This document shows, piece after piece, positions 11,600 to 21,886 of a stretch of 64,000 nt of DNA; the stretch's first letter is position 1; every line of letters begins with the position of its first letter. The DNA is taken from contig NC_068938.1 in the NCBI RefSeq assembly GCF_016801865.2, positions 63,562,817 through 63,626,816 of the forward strand, read 5' to 3'. The notes under the pieces were generated by a model that had not been told where the DNA came from, did not search any database, and was given only the letters and a program-made list of their open reading frames with translations. The position numbers and the translations under genes were made by a program. This DNA comes from Culex pipiens pallens. Lineage: Eukaryota; Arthropoda; Insecta; Diptera; Culicidae.

Positions 11600-13295
11600 T
11601 TTCGGTCAAGTAAGCTTCCCATACTGATGATATGGGTACATATTCAAGGGTGTAATAGAATTTCATACAATAATGCAAAATTTATTTTAAACCCAGGCCT
11701 TATACACGTAGCTGGATTAATTTTTTTTTGCGGTGATATGTCTACCCAAAATTTTTAAATAGTTTAAAAAGATTACATAAAAAATATATTTCTTAAACAT
11801 AAACTACCTGCAAGATTGTCCCACCTGCTCTAAGTTCACGCACCACATTAACTCATCTGTTCGGCACGACGCATCAGAGCAGAAAAAAAGGCAGATTCGA
11901 CACAATTTGACATGTGTCTTCCATTATCTATCCCTTGTTTGGCTTGTTAAACATGAGTTTTTCTCTTGTTTTTTTATTCTCTCTTTTATCTTAGGTATTT
12001 GCCACGTGCGTGTGCGTGAAACAACAACAGGTTCCAACCGCGACGTTTTTTGTTTTGTTTTGGGGGGTTCGTCGCTCCGCTATCTTTGCGTTTTTTCTGC
12101 TGTTAATCGTTCCTCTTCGATCTCGATTTTTCTGATGTTGTTTTAATTTCTTCGAAATCCCACTAGAAGGAAGGAAAAAAAAGCCACATTTCGTGACACA
12201 CATAACGCGCCCCGGTAGACTTGAGGCAGCAGCAGGTGCTACGATTTGCTGCTCATCGCGCGCTATTATCGTCATTATCGTCGTCGTCGATGGCTGTAAA
12301 CCGGGAGTTCGTCTCCATTGACAGTCTTTCTGGGGTGAAAATGGTCCATAACACTGCCGAGTCTGTGTCTGAATCGAGCTATTCACCGCGGGTGGGGTGC
12401 CACCGCAAATGGGGTGTTTAGAGACATGCTCGATTTTTAACTTTTCTTTTTTTCTAATTTAGTCTAGCCTGCACAACCACAAAAACATTTCGAGTTTTGG
12501 CATTGACTTGAGCTAGGCGTTTTGAACGGAACAAATTGCCCCCCAGGGGTGGTATTTTGTAATGGGGGCTACCAGCAAGCAGTTTGTTGCAAGGCGCGGT
12601 GGCACCTACTACAACGTCGGTACCGTAACTTTTCTGCGTTCCCAAAAAGATAATAAAAAGCATAGGTTTTCCACGAAAAAAAATTAAAAAGGTATTATTT
12701 TATAATTTAAAATTTTAAAAGTGAAAAAGGACTCAAAACAATCCCTTCAGACGGTGGTCCTCCCTTAAAATAATAGAATTGATCTACTTAAAAAGTTCAA
12801 CTTTCTTTCATATTATCTGTGTTTGTCGAAGCTCCTTCGAACGCCGCTTAGCTACGATCACCATGTATAGAAAGCATCTCCCTGAACCTACGTGATGAAC
12901 GCTGGCCATCGTCGCCGCAAGCTAACTTGCATTGCTCCCGTTGATGAGCTCTCCGTCACAGTCACTCATCGGCGGAGACTACTGCTGCTGCGGCATAACT
13001 GTTATGCCTGCTACAACCGATTTGATGATGGAGATTATTAGAGATAATTTGGCCATGCCACCTTCTGGGCGGAAACCTTGATGGACTCCCCCTCGAGAGG
13101 AAAGGAAGGAAGATGCCACTCGAGAGACGTACACGCAGGGACCATCACACACGTGGTCTGCGGGGGACTGCCTGCGTCTGCGTGGCCAATGCGCTTTGTG
13201 AACCTGTTGTACGAACCTCTTGAGATTTTGTAGATTTTTGGTGTTGGGGAGTTCTTTGGAAAATCAACATAGCAAAAGGTCGAAAAAAATAAGGA
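11600..13295. other. Unique DNA without recognisable gene
   Basis: 11880-12420 and 12780-13210 are GC-richer islands. A minus-strand frame at 11991-12386 is long but low-complexity (Q, T, K, R runs) and shows no domain. I treat the block as non-coding, possibly regulatory. Confidence 0.45.
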
Positions 13296-13893
13296 TTGTT
13301 TCTTGTTTCTTGTTTCTTGTTTCTTGTTTCTTGTTTCTTGTTTCTTGTTTCTTGTTTCTTGTTTCTTGTTTCTTGTTTCTTGTTTCTTGTTTCTTGTTTC
13401 TTGTTTCTTGTTTCTTGTTTCTTGTTTCTTGTTTCTTGTTTCTTGTTTCTTGTTTCTTGTTTCTTGTTTCTTGTTTCTTGTTTCTTGTTTCTTGTTTCTT
13501 GTTTCTTGTTTCTTGTTTCTTGTTTCTTGTTTCTTGTTTCTTGTTTCTTGTTTCTTGTTTCTTGTTTCTTGTTTCTTGTTTCTTGTTTCTTGTTTCTTGT
13601 TTCTTGTTTCTTGTTTCTTGTTTCTTGTTTCTTGTTTCTTGTTTCTTGTTTCTTGTTTCTTGTTTCTTGTTTCTTGTTTCTTGTTTCTTGTTTCTTGTTT
13701 CTTGTTTCTTGTTTCTTGTTTCTTGTTTCTTGTTTCTTGTTTCTTGTTTCTTGTTTCTTGTTTCTTGTTTCTTGTTTCTTGTTTCTTGTTTCTTGTTTCT
13801 TGTTTCTTGTTTCTTGTTTCTTGTTTCTTGTTTCTTGTTTCTTGTTTCTTGTTTCTTGTTTCTTGTTTCTTGTTTCTTGTTTCTTGTTTCTTG
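13296..13893 (+). repeat. (TTTCTTG)n satellite, about 85 units
   Basis: An essentially perfect 7-bp tandem array. All three + frames are open (repeating LFLVSCF), purely because the unit contains no stop; this is not a gene. The near-absence of variants suggests recent expansion. It abuts the (TTTTTAG)n array directly at 13893/13894, and the two units differ by two substitutions. Confidence 0.97.
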
Positions 13894-14213
13894 TTTTTAG
13901 TTTTTAGTTTTTAGTTTTTAGTTTTTAGTTTTTAGTTTTTAGTTTTTAGTTTTTAGTTTTTAGTTTTTAGTTTTTAGTTTTTAGTTTTTAGTTTTTAGTT
14001 TTTAGTTTTTAGTTTTTAGTTTTTAGTTTTTAGTTTTTAGTTTTTAGTTTTTAGTTTTTAGTTTTTAGTTTTTAGTTTTTAGTTTTTAGTTTTTAGTTTT
14101 TAGTTTTTAGTTTTTAGTTTTTAGTTTTTAGTTTTTAGTTTTTAGTTTTTAGTTTTTAGTTTTTAGTTTTTAGTTTTTAGTTTTTAGTTTTTAGTTTTTA
14201 GTTTTTAGTTTTT
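13894..14213 (+). repeat. (TTTTTAG)n satellite, first block
   Basis: About 46 perfect 7-bp units, then broken by an insert at 14214. The array resumes at about 14653, so the two blocks were one array. Confidence 0.97.
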
Positions 14214-14652
14214 GAGCGAGTTGTGGCGCTATAACCACGGCAAATAGTGTCCAGGGCATTCGTGGAAATACAATGTCCCATCCCAGAGGGTCCCGGAGTA
14301 CCAAACCTTCTTAGCATGGTGCTCCCAACGAATGCAACCAAAATCTCGGAGCGTATGGTGGTGTGTCCCCACGCTTCTTCCTCCCCTGTCGATTCAGAAT
14401 TGTGTTGTTGTTCGAACACTCTGTGCTCAAACTCAACCCAATTACGAGTCATCTCTGCGATACGGCTTTACGCAGTAGGCCTGGCCGCTTTAACGCTTGT
14501 GATGTTTCAATGCATTTCAATGCAATGGCGCACTACAAATGTTAATAAATGACAAGAAGAGTGCTAGGCGTCATCTAACCTAAGGCACTCTCCAGGATCC
14601 CTTCGAAAGATTGGCTGCGCTAGGGTCTGATTAGATTAGATTAGATTAGATT
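14214..14652 (+). mobile_element. Retroelement-like insert with (GATTA)n tail inside the satellite
   Basis: About 440 bp of ordinary-complexity, fairly GC-rich DNA within the 7-bp array, ending in four to five GATTA pentamers (14627-14651) before the array resumes. A short-unit tandem tail at one end is typical of some LINEs and SINEs, so a 5'-truncated non-LTR element in + orientation is likely. No reverse-transcriptase motif is present; the open frames on both strands (about 84-101 codons) show no domain and may be 3' UTR. Confidence 0.55.
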
Positions 14653-16252
14653 TAGTTTTTAGTTTTTAGTTTTTAGTTTTTAGTTTTTAGTTTTTAGTTT
14701 TTAGTTTTTAGTTTTTAGTTTTTAGTTTTTAGTTTTTAGTTTTTAGTTTTTAGTTTTTAGTTTTTAGTTTTTAGTTTTTAGTTTTTAGTTTTTAGTTTTT
14801 AGTTTTTAGTTTTTAGTTTTTAGTTTTTAGTTTTTAGTTTTTAGTTTTTAGTTTTTAGTTTTTAGTTTTTAGTTTTTAGTTTTTAGTTTTTAGTTTTTAG
14901 TTTTTAGTTTTTAGTTTTTAGTTTTTAGTTTTTAGTTTTTAGTTTTTAGTTTTTAGTTTTTAGTTTGTAGTTTGTAGTTTTTAGTTTTTAGTTTTTAGTT
15001 TTTAGTTTTTAGTTTTTAGTTTTTAGTTTTTAGTTTTTAGTTTTTAGTTTTTAGTTTTTAGTTTTTAGTTTTTAGTTTTAGTTTTTAGTTTTTAGTTTTT
15101 AGTTTTTAGTTTTTAGTTTTTAGTTTTTAGTTTTTAGTTTTTAGTTTTTAGTTTTTAGTTTTTAGTTTTTAGTTTTTAGTTTTTAGTTTTTAGTTTTTAG
15201 TTTTTAGTTTTTAGTTTTTAGTTTTAGTTTTTAGTTTTTAGTTTTTAGTTTTTAGTTTTTAGTTTTTAGTTTTTAGTTTTTAGTTTTTAGTTTTTAGTTT
15301 TTAGTTTTTAGTTTTTAGTTTTTAGTTTTTAGTTTTTAGTTTTTAGTTTTTAGTTTTTAGTTTTTAGTTTTTAGTTTTTAGTTTTTAGTTTTTAGTTTTT
15401 AGTTTTTAGTTTTTAGTTTTTAGTTTTTAGTTTTTAGTTTTTAGTTTTTAGTTTTTAGTTTTTAGTTTTTAGTTTTTAGTTTTTAGTTTTTAGTTTTAGT
15501 TTTAGTTTTTAGTTTTTAGTTTTTAGTTTTAGTTTTTAGTTTTTAGTTTTTAGTTTTTAGTTTTTAGTTTTTAGTTTTTAGTTTTTAGTTTTTAGTTTTT
15601 AGTTTTTAGTTTTTAGTTTTTAGTTTTTAGTTTTTAGTTTTTAGTTTTTAGTTTTTAGTTTTTAGTTTTTAGTTTTTAGTTTTTAGTTTTTAGTTTTTAG
15701 TTTTTAGTTTTTAGTTTTAGTTTTTAGTTTTTAGTTTTTAGTTTTTAGTTTTTAGTTTTTAGTTTTTAGTTTTTAGTTTTTAGTTTTTAGTTTTTAGTTT
15801 TTTTAGTTTTTAGTTTTTAGTTTTTAGTTTTTAGTTTTTAGTTTTTAGTTTTTAGTTTTTAGTTTTTAGTTTTTAGTTTTTAGTTTTTAGTTTTTAGTTT
15901 TTAGTTTTTAGTTTTTAGTTTTTAGTTTTTAGTTTTTAGTTTTTAGTTTTTAGTTTTTAGTTTTTAGTTTTTAGTTTTTAGTTTTTAGTTTTTAGTTTTT
16001 AGTTTTTAGTTTTTAGTTTTTAGTTTTTAGTTTTTAGTTTTTAGTTTTTAGTTTTTAGTTTTTAGTTTTTAGTTTTTAGTTTTTAGTTTTTAGTTTTTAG
16101 TTTTTAGTTTTTAGTTTTTAGTTTTTAGTTTTTTGTTTTTAGTTTTTAGTTTTTAGTTTTTAGTTTTTAGTTTTTAGTTTTTAGTTTTTAGTTTTTAGTT
16201 TTTAGTTTTTAGTTTTTAGTTTTTAGTTTTTAGTTTTTAGTTTTTAGTTTTT
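14653..16252 (+). repeat. (TTTTTAG)n satellite, second block
   Basis: About 1.6 kb, roughly 228 units. There are a few 6-bp (TTTTAG) units (for example near 15074, 15222 and 15493-15526), two TTTGTAG units near 14964-14978, one expanded T run near 15800, and one TTTTTTG near 16130. The variants are scattered, consistent with slippage. Confidence 0.97.
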
Positions 16253-16683
16253 GCTATTTTGCTATTTTGCTATTTTGCTATTTTGCTATTTTGCTATTTT
16301 GCTATTTTGCTATTTTGCTATTTTGCTATTTTGCTATTTTGCTATTTTGCTATTTTGCTTTTTTGCTTTTTTGCTATTTTGCTATTTTGCTTTTTTGCTA
16401 TTTTGCTTTTTTGCTATTTTGCTATTTTGCTATTTTGCTATTTTGCTATTTTGCTATTTTGCTATTTTGCTATTTTGCTATTTTGCTATTTTGCTATTTT
16501 GCTTTTTTGCTATTTTGCTATTTTGCTATTTTGCTATTTTGCTATTTTGCTATTTTGCTATTTTGCTATTTTGCTATTTTGCTATTTTGCTATTTTGCTA
16601 TTTTGCTATTTTGCTATTTTGCTATTTTGCTATTTTGCTCTTTTACTATTTTGCTATTTTTCTATTTTGCTATTTTGCTTTTT
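16253..16683 (+). repeat. (GCTATTTT)n satellite, about 54 units
   Basis: An 8-bp tandem array starting at the last (TTTTTAG) unit. Variants GCTTTTTT are scattered, and the array decays at its right end (16630-16683). It is open in all + frames (FAILLFCY repeats), an artefact of the unit. Confidence 0.96.
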
Positions 16684-16699
16684 CAATCAATTTTAAATG

Positions 16700-16800
16700 T
16701 ATGATTTCTCAAAGAACCACTCTGATGGATGCTTCCAAGCCGAGATTCGAACCGATAGATAGGTTTCGTGCATGCCGTGCTCGTGTTACTTTTTTCGCTT
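16700..16800 (-). repeat. Possible tRNA-derived SINE fragment
   Basis: On the minus strand GGTTCGAATCTCGGC (around 16740-16755) is a strong B-box and T-arm motif. No convincing A box lies upstream, so at most a partial SINE head. Confidence 0.3.
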
Positions 16801-19363
16801 ATTTGTTTGATAAATGATTCCGAAAAAGGGGGGAGCCCTGACATAGAAGGAAGGGAAAACAGTCCAATTATCCGGGCCTAAGCGCCAAATTAATATAACT
16901 GTTTTGATTCATGAATAAAATATCGGCATGTGTATGTGTGCGTGTGAAGATACCCCACTAGAAAGTTTAAGGAGCAAGCAAAAAAGACTTTCATTTACAA
17001 AATTCTACGAACACCGTCGCCGCCACCACCACGCCGCAGCAAGAAATGCCATTCATGAAGTTTCGAAGAAGCTGCTGGACTCTTTTCAGAGGTCCAAAAA
17101 CCGTAGCGGGTTTTCTGACGGAGCTCACGTGAGGATCACTGCTGGAGTCGGTTCATCTCTTTTTGTTTGGGCCCAGACTGTACGCGTGGTGCGGCGCTGC
17201 CCCCTCTGAAGAAGACACGTATGATTTGAGCTAACTGTGCATTCCGTGGCCCACCTCGGAATCACAACCCACAAAAAAATGGTCGCCGATTGTTTCGTGA
17301 TAGCGTGGAGTTGCCCCAATTACCGCCGAGATGGCAAGGTGGGATGCAACCTGACTGACTAGCTTGGGCTGTGCAAGTGATCTCAATCTGTGGTGCGTGT
17401 TAGGTTGGGTGCGGCTTTGGGCTAGAAAATTAGCCTACAGGGTATCCCGGGCCCGGTGATGGGCCACTTTTTGGGGCCATACGTGCCACTTCATTAGTAA
17501 CAGTTATAACGTGACTTGATGATGATGCTGGTTTCTTTGTTATCTTTGGGTGATTGTGTCGGATGTAGAAGGGGTTTGGGATGCAGGTGTTCATGATGAC
17601 ATTAAACAATGTTTTTTTTTTTCAATTTCAAATGGAAATACTACTAAATTGCATCATGTTATTACGGGAAGAGCCTGTTATACAGACAAGAAATGTATAA
17701 CACGATTCTTCACTACCACTCCAATCATCCATTCATCACTTCCCGAGCTGATAAAAATAGCCTCCGTTGTTATCTCGAAACTACCTCCCAAACTTTCCTA
17801 ACCACTTTTTCGATAATTTTGGCAACCTTAATTAATGGATTACCGCAGCACTCAAAACACGACCACTTGTTCACTGCAATTACCGACGAACGGCGCCAGC
17901 CACCTCCCCTATGCTTATCAACATCCCTTCCCATCCCAGCCCCAAGCCCCCCATAACTGTTCAATATTATTCACGAAAGAAAAAATCACCACAATTAGTG
18001 CTGCAAATATATAATTAGTACGCTAAGCTCGTACACGTCCATCGATGAGTTTTGGGGTGCGTAATTATCCAACTTTTCACCCCACAGCAGCAACGAGGTT
18101 GAGGTGCCTCTCCCATTACCACCCGCGTTGTGTTCAGCAGAAATTTTCGGGTCTTACACAAAATTTAGGTGGCGGTGATTGGAGTGGTTGGAAAGGTGAA
18201 AACCACCTACCCTGCAATTATTTCAATTGAAAAAAGCTTTTTTGACTGGTTTGCTGTTTTGGGACCATTTTAAAGGAAAATTTATGAAAAATAGTTTGTA
18301 AAAGATTTTTTAAACTTACAAAATCCATCACATCTAATCAGTGTTTACATCCATAAAATCAGCCTCAAACAACCCTCCTCCCCACAATTGCAAACCACTC
18401 AAACAGATAATTTAACATGACACGATCAGCTTGCACTATCAGATATGCATCTAAAACGCACCTTCCCTCCTGGCAGCTCCCCCATGAAGATGCGCCAAAA
18501 CCGTTTTTATGCTTTGCTGAGCAAACTGAATGGATAATTTGTGCGCGCGCGTTCGTGTTCAACGCCACTATTGCTTCCGCAGAAAATGGTTATGCTAGCA
18601 GCGGCACCTCAAGTCTCTTAAAACTGGAGTAATTTGTGGGGTGTTTGATTACCTCTATACCAACCTGTTGAGTGATGATGTAAATCTATAAAGATTAATG
18701 AAGAACTAGAAAGAAAACAGATTTTTTTTATGATTTTTTCTTAATTGTGACGTGATCATGCTATCTTGTCACACGTCGACTTTGGGCCAAATTGAGGGAT
18801 GGACGCCGCTTGCTTGCAATGTCTTGCCTTTTGACCTTCACAGATCGCATTGTTGTCACTCTTCAAGTGAAAAAAGTTTCAATATTGTCGTGATATCCTG
18901 ATACTCCCTAAAAATGTATGTAAGTGCGACAACTGGCCAAAGGGATTTGAGGTCAGAACGCGTTTGACACACCTGCACGCCCGACTAACATTAACAAAAT
19001 ATTAACAAATTATGTAATTTTATAACTGGGGATTCGACAACCAAATTCTACCAAACTTTGGATCAATGCACACATCAACCAAATAAAACGTGTTTGTTAT
19101 TGTTTACCTTTCATGCTCTAGTTTTTGTTTATGCAAGGTCAAACATTAAAACGCGTTTTTCTCGGAACGTAATTTATTTTGATTTTACTTTTTATTGACC
19201 TGGGTTTGCACTTATATTTTTATTTGGTGAAAAAACACATCTTAAAATTATCACTAATTAATTTCCGTTAAAAACGTGAAATGAATTCTATAAATCATCA
19301 TTAAAATCAGAAATCAATTTAACACATTCAATCGTAAACATATATTATAAATTAATTTTAGTA
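16801..19363. other. Unique DNA, no gene recognised
   Basis: 17,000-18,640 is GC-richer than the flanks. A 93-codon frame at 16928-17209 (with RRRHHHAAARN) and a 71-codon frame at 18417-18632 show no recognisable domain or start context. GTGCGCGCGCGT at 18541-18552 is Z-DNA-prone. Left unannotated as genes. Confidence 0.45.
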
Positions 19364-19576
19364 AGGCGTCATCCATAAAGTACGTACGCTCCTAGGGGGG
19401 GAGGGGGGTTTACCGAAGGTGTGACAAGATGTGACGAAGGGGGGAGGGGGGGTTTGCGAGATTGTGACGACACGCTAGGTTTTTTTTATGATTGCATAAT
19501 ATTGCATTACATAAATGTACACAATTAAATTAAATCCTCTTTTCTAAAATTGTTTGCTTACTATTATTTAGAAGTA

Positions 19577-19669
19577 CCGTCATCAGGGGTGATATTGGGT
19601 CTTACAATTTTTTGCATTTTTGTATGACCCAAACTCACCCCCCAGACCCAATTTCACCCCTGATGACGG
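19577..19669. mobile_element. 93-bp MITE, CCGTCATCAGGGG family
   Basis: CCGTCATCAGGGGTGA and its complement form the ends, with TA on each side (19575-19576, 19670-19671). Non-coding. It is the cleanest short copy in the window along with 45543-45653. Confidence 0.85.
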
Positions 19670-19687
19670 TATCACATTATAATTTAT

Positions 19688-21120
19688 TATATGAGCAATT
19701 CTCGCTGAAACCGTCCCACTAGATGCACATGTTCTCAAATCGTTACGGCAATGTTCTCATCCGATTCGGCGCACCAAAAAACCATATAAACAACCTTCGA
19801 ACCAATGAGAATGTCCGCCGTTAGCCAACTGTAAATAAAAACTTGTTTTGAACAATGGATTTTTTCGAAAAAATGCCCTAATTTGGAGAAATGATATCTC
19901 CCAAAATACATTACCAAACGTCAAAAAGTTATATATCGTTGGAAAGGTAATCGCGAGGGCTTTCTATCGCACTTTGATAAACATTTAAAAAATCATGTTT
20001 TCAAGGGTAATTTTCAAGGTTTTTGGGAAACTTACTCTTAATTTTGAATTTTGACCGTGTTCGCAACCACTTATCGTTACGGAACCATTTTCATTCGAAA
20101 GATTGGACGATTTTGCATAAAATCAACTTGAGAAAAGTAGTGTAATGAAATAGTTTTTGTATAGTAATTAACGGATGAAAGAAATTGGTCGAATTTCAGT
20201 TAAAAATAACCATATCTCAGACTTCAGAAATGAGCCTTATTTACAGGCAAAACAAAGCAAGATTGTATTTTAGCCGAATGTACAGTTATCTGAGGCAAAT
20301 CTGGACATATAGGATGAATAGGGACAGCTATTTCAACTTTGCTTTCACTCATCAGATCATATTTTTAATTTGTTTATGTAAAAACAAACATAAACAAACA
20401 AGTTTCTAAATTTTAAGCTTTTAAGTACTCTAAAAACTAGTGTCCTTACTTAGACTATTTGCTCTTCGTAAACTAGGGTGGACAGTGTTTCCTCTCCCTT
20501 CGTATATTGCACGCTGTATGTTAATAAGCTTAGAAACACTTGTAAAGCGTCGTGAATTCGCTTCTCTCTCGTTCGTAAATGATCTTATTGCAAACCGAAT
20601 TAATTCTCCAGAGTTGTTACAAACATTAAATTTCTATGAACCCACACGCGTATTGAGAGCACGTGAGCCTTTCGCATTGCATTTTCACAAAACTGACTAC
20701 GCTAAACACGGGCCCATGAATAGAATGATGGAAACTTATAACAAATATAATAACATAATCGATTTCACAATGACAAAATCCACCATGAAAAAACAGTTCT
20801 ACAATCAAAGATAGATGTTCCCCCCTTGTAATTAGAAACTAAGCAACGATCATGTAGTCTACGTATGTTTGACGAATAAATAAATTAGACTGTAATCTCG
20901 ATTCGCCACATTTCACTGAAGTAATATTTTATGTACAGAATTTGTTTTGGTAAGGTTTGCTTCATTCGAATAACTTCAATCGTGCACAAAAATGTGCAAA
21001 GTTGAAACCATTTTTTTTTTTTTGATCAAGTTAAAATTTGGTGGGGCTGTTGATACCATCAAAACAAGCAAAAAACTCGATTTTCGTCCAAATCGGACTA
21101 CGCGCTTTTATTTGACACAA
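19688..21120 (+). repeat. Left arm (1.43 kb) of a giant inverted repeat
   Basis: Nearly identical in reverse complement to 26427-27848. The outer end reads GAGCAATTCTCGCTGAAACC, the inner end about GCGCTTTTATTTGACAC. The arm contains the 3' end of a LINE (20440-20905). Only scattered substitutions separate the arms: the 124-codon LINE frame translates identically, and a 60-codon frame differs at two residues. The terminus resembles that of the palindrome at 30399-32725, so both belong to one foldback style. Confidence 0.9.
20440..20814 (+). pseudogene. C-terminal fragment of a non-LTR retrotransposon ORF2 (left arm)
   Basis: The 124-residue frame has the arrangement found after the reverse transcriptase in I/R1/Loner/Jockey-type ORF2 proteins: an aromatic LPSYIARCMLI block, KRREFASLSFVNDLI, then RINSPELLQTLNFYEPTRVL and HKTDYAKHGPMNRMMETYN. 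The polymerase and endonuclease are missing, so it is a 5'-truncated insertion. Its stop is followed by a short 3' UTR with AATAAATAAATTAG near 20875. It does not match the C-terminus of the LINE at 23277-25937 and so comes from another family. The first Met is internal to the original protein. Confidence 0.75.
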
Positions 21121-21314
21121 GTCAATTTACGATAAATTTATCTTTATTTGGGGTAGAAAAAACTAGCCCCAATTGAAAACTGGATGAAAAATTAACTTTA
21201 AAAACAAAAAATAAAGTGGAAAATCCCTTTGCCCCACATACGGGCGAAGCTACGCACTTAATTTTTTAATTGCTGGTAATTGCCTGGTTCTCGACATAAA
21301 AGCGATTTGAGGTA

Positions 21315-21534
21315 CTAGGACGTCATCTGGGGTGAATCGGGACTACAGTCTGAATAGGGACAGCAGTGTTTAGAGCACTTAAAGGTTTTAACTATGGAAA
21401 TGGATGTACACATTTTGTTGGTCTGAGTATGTTCTATCCGAAACCAACCAGAAAAATCAAAATATTGTGCTCTAACATGGTTAAAACTGCTGTCCCAATT
21501 CGCCCCATGTGTCCCAATTCACCCCAGTTGACGG
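21315..21534. mobile_element. 220-bp MITE related to the CCGTCATCAGGGG family
   Basis: The left end includes GTCATCTGGGGTGAATCGGG. The right end reads CCCAATTCACCCCAGTTGACGG before TA in shortened form (CACCCCAGTTGACGG). The inner repeats GGGACAGCAGT and ACTGCTGTCCC also mirror each other. It sits in the spacer of the giant inverted repeat. Confidence 0.7.
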
Positions 21535-21886
21535 TACTACATTTTGAAGGCAAGTGATAGGGGTACCATTTGGTACATACAAATAATCAAAAATAGTGTA
21601 TGGTCATCGGTGACAGAATGATTGTCACTAGGTGCTTACCTTTGCCCCGCTCTTCTCTATTCTGCGTAAACAGTGTCTTGCGAACCTTCGAGGTGAACGG
21701 ACACTAGAGCTGCGGTATTTTGTACTACCTAAGCTCAGAGTTATTTCAAACAAAATTCACAGTCTTTTTAAAGACTACCTGAGTTATTTTCCAAAATTCT
21801 AAACAGTCTTTTCAAGACTAACCCCACCTGAAATTTTGCTGTATTTTACAAACGAAGCCATCTTTTAAGAGAACTTTGATTGCAAA

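Noticed and set aside
11991..12386. 131-codon minus-strand frame
   Set aside because: Low-complexity Q/T/K/R composition, overlaps an open + frame, no domain or splice context.
13220..13914. Long open frames of repeating LFLVSCF
   Set aside because: All three + frames are open because the 7-bp unit has no stop; composition is that of the satellite, not a protein.
13894..16252. (TTTTTAG)n as a telomeric repeat
   Set aside because: Insect telomeres are TTAGG or retroelement-based, Diptera lack TTAGG, and this array is internal and G-poor.
16251..16817. 188-codon FAILLFCY-repeat frame resembling a membrane protein
   Set aside because: Artefact of the 8-bp (GCTATTTT) array, open in every + frame.
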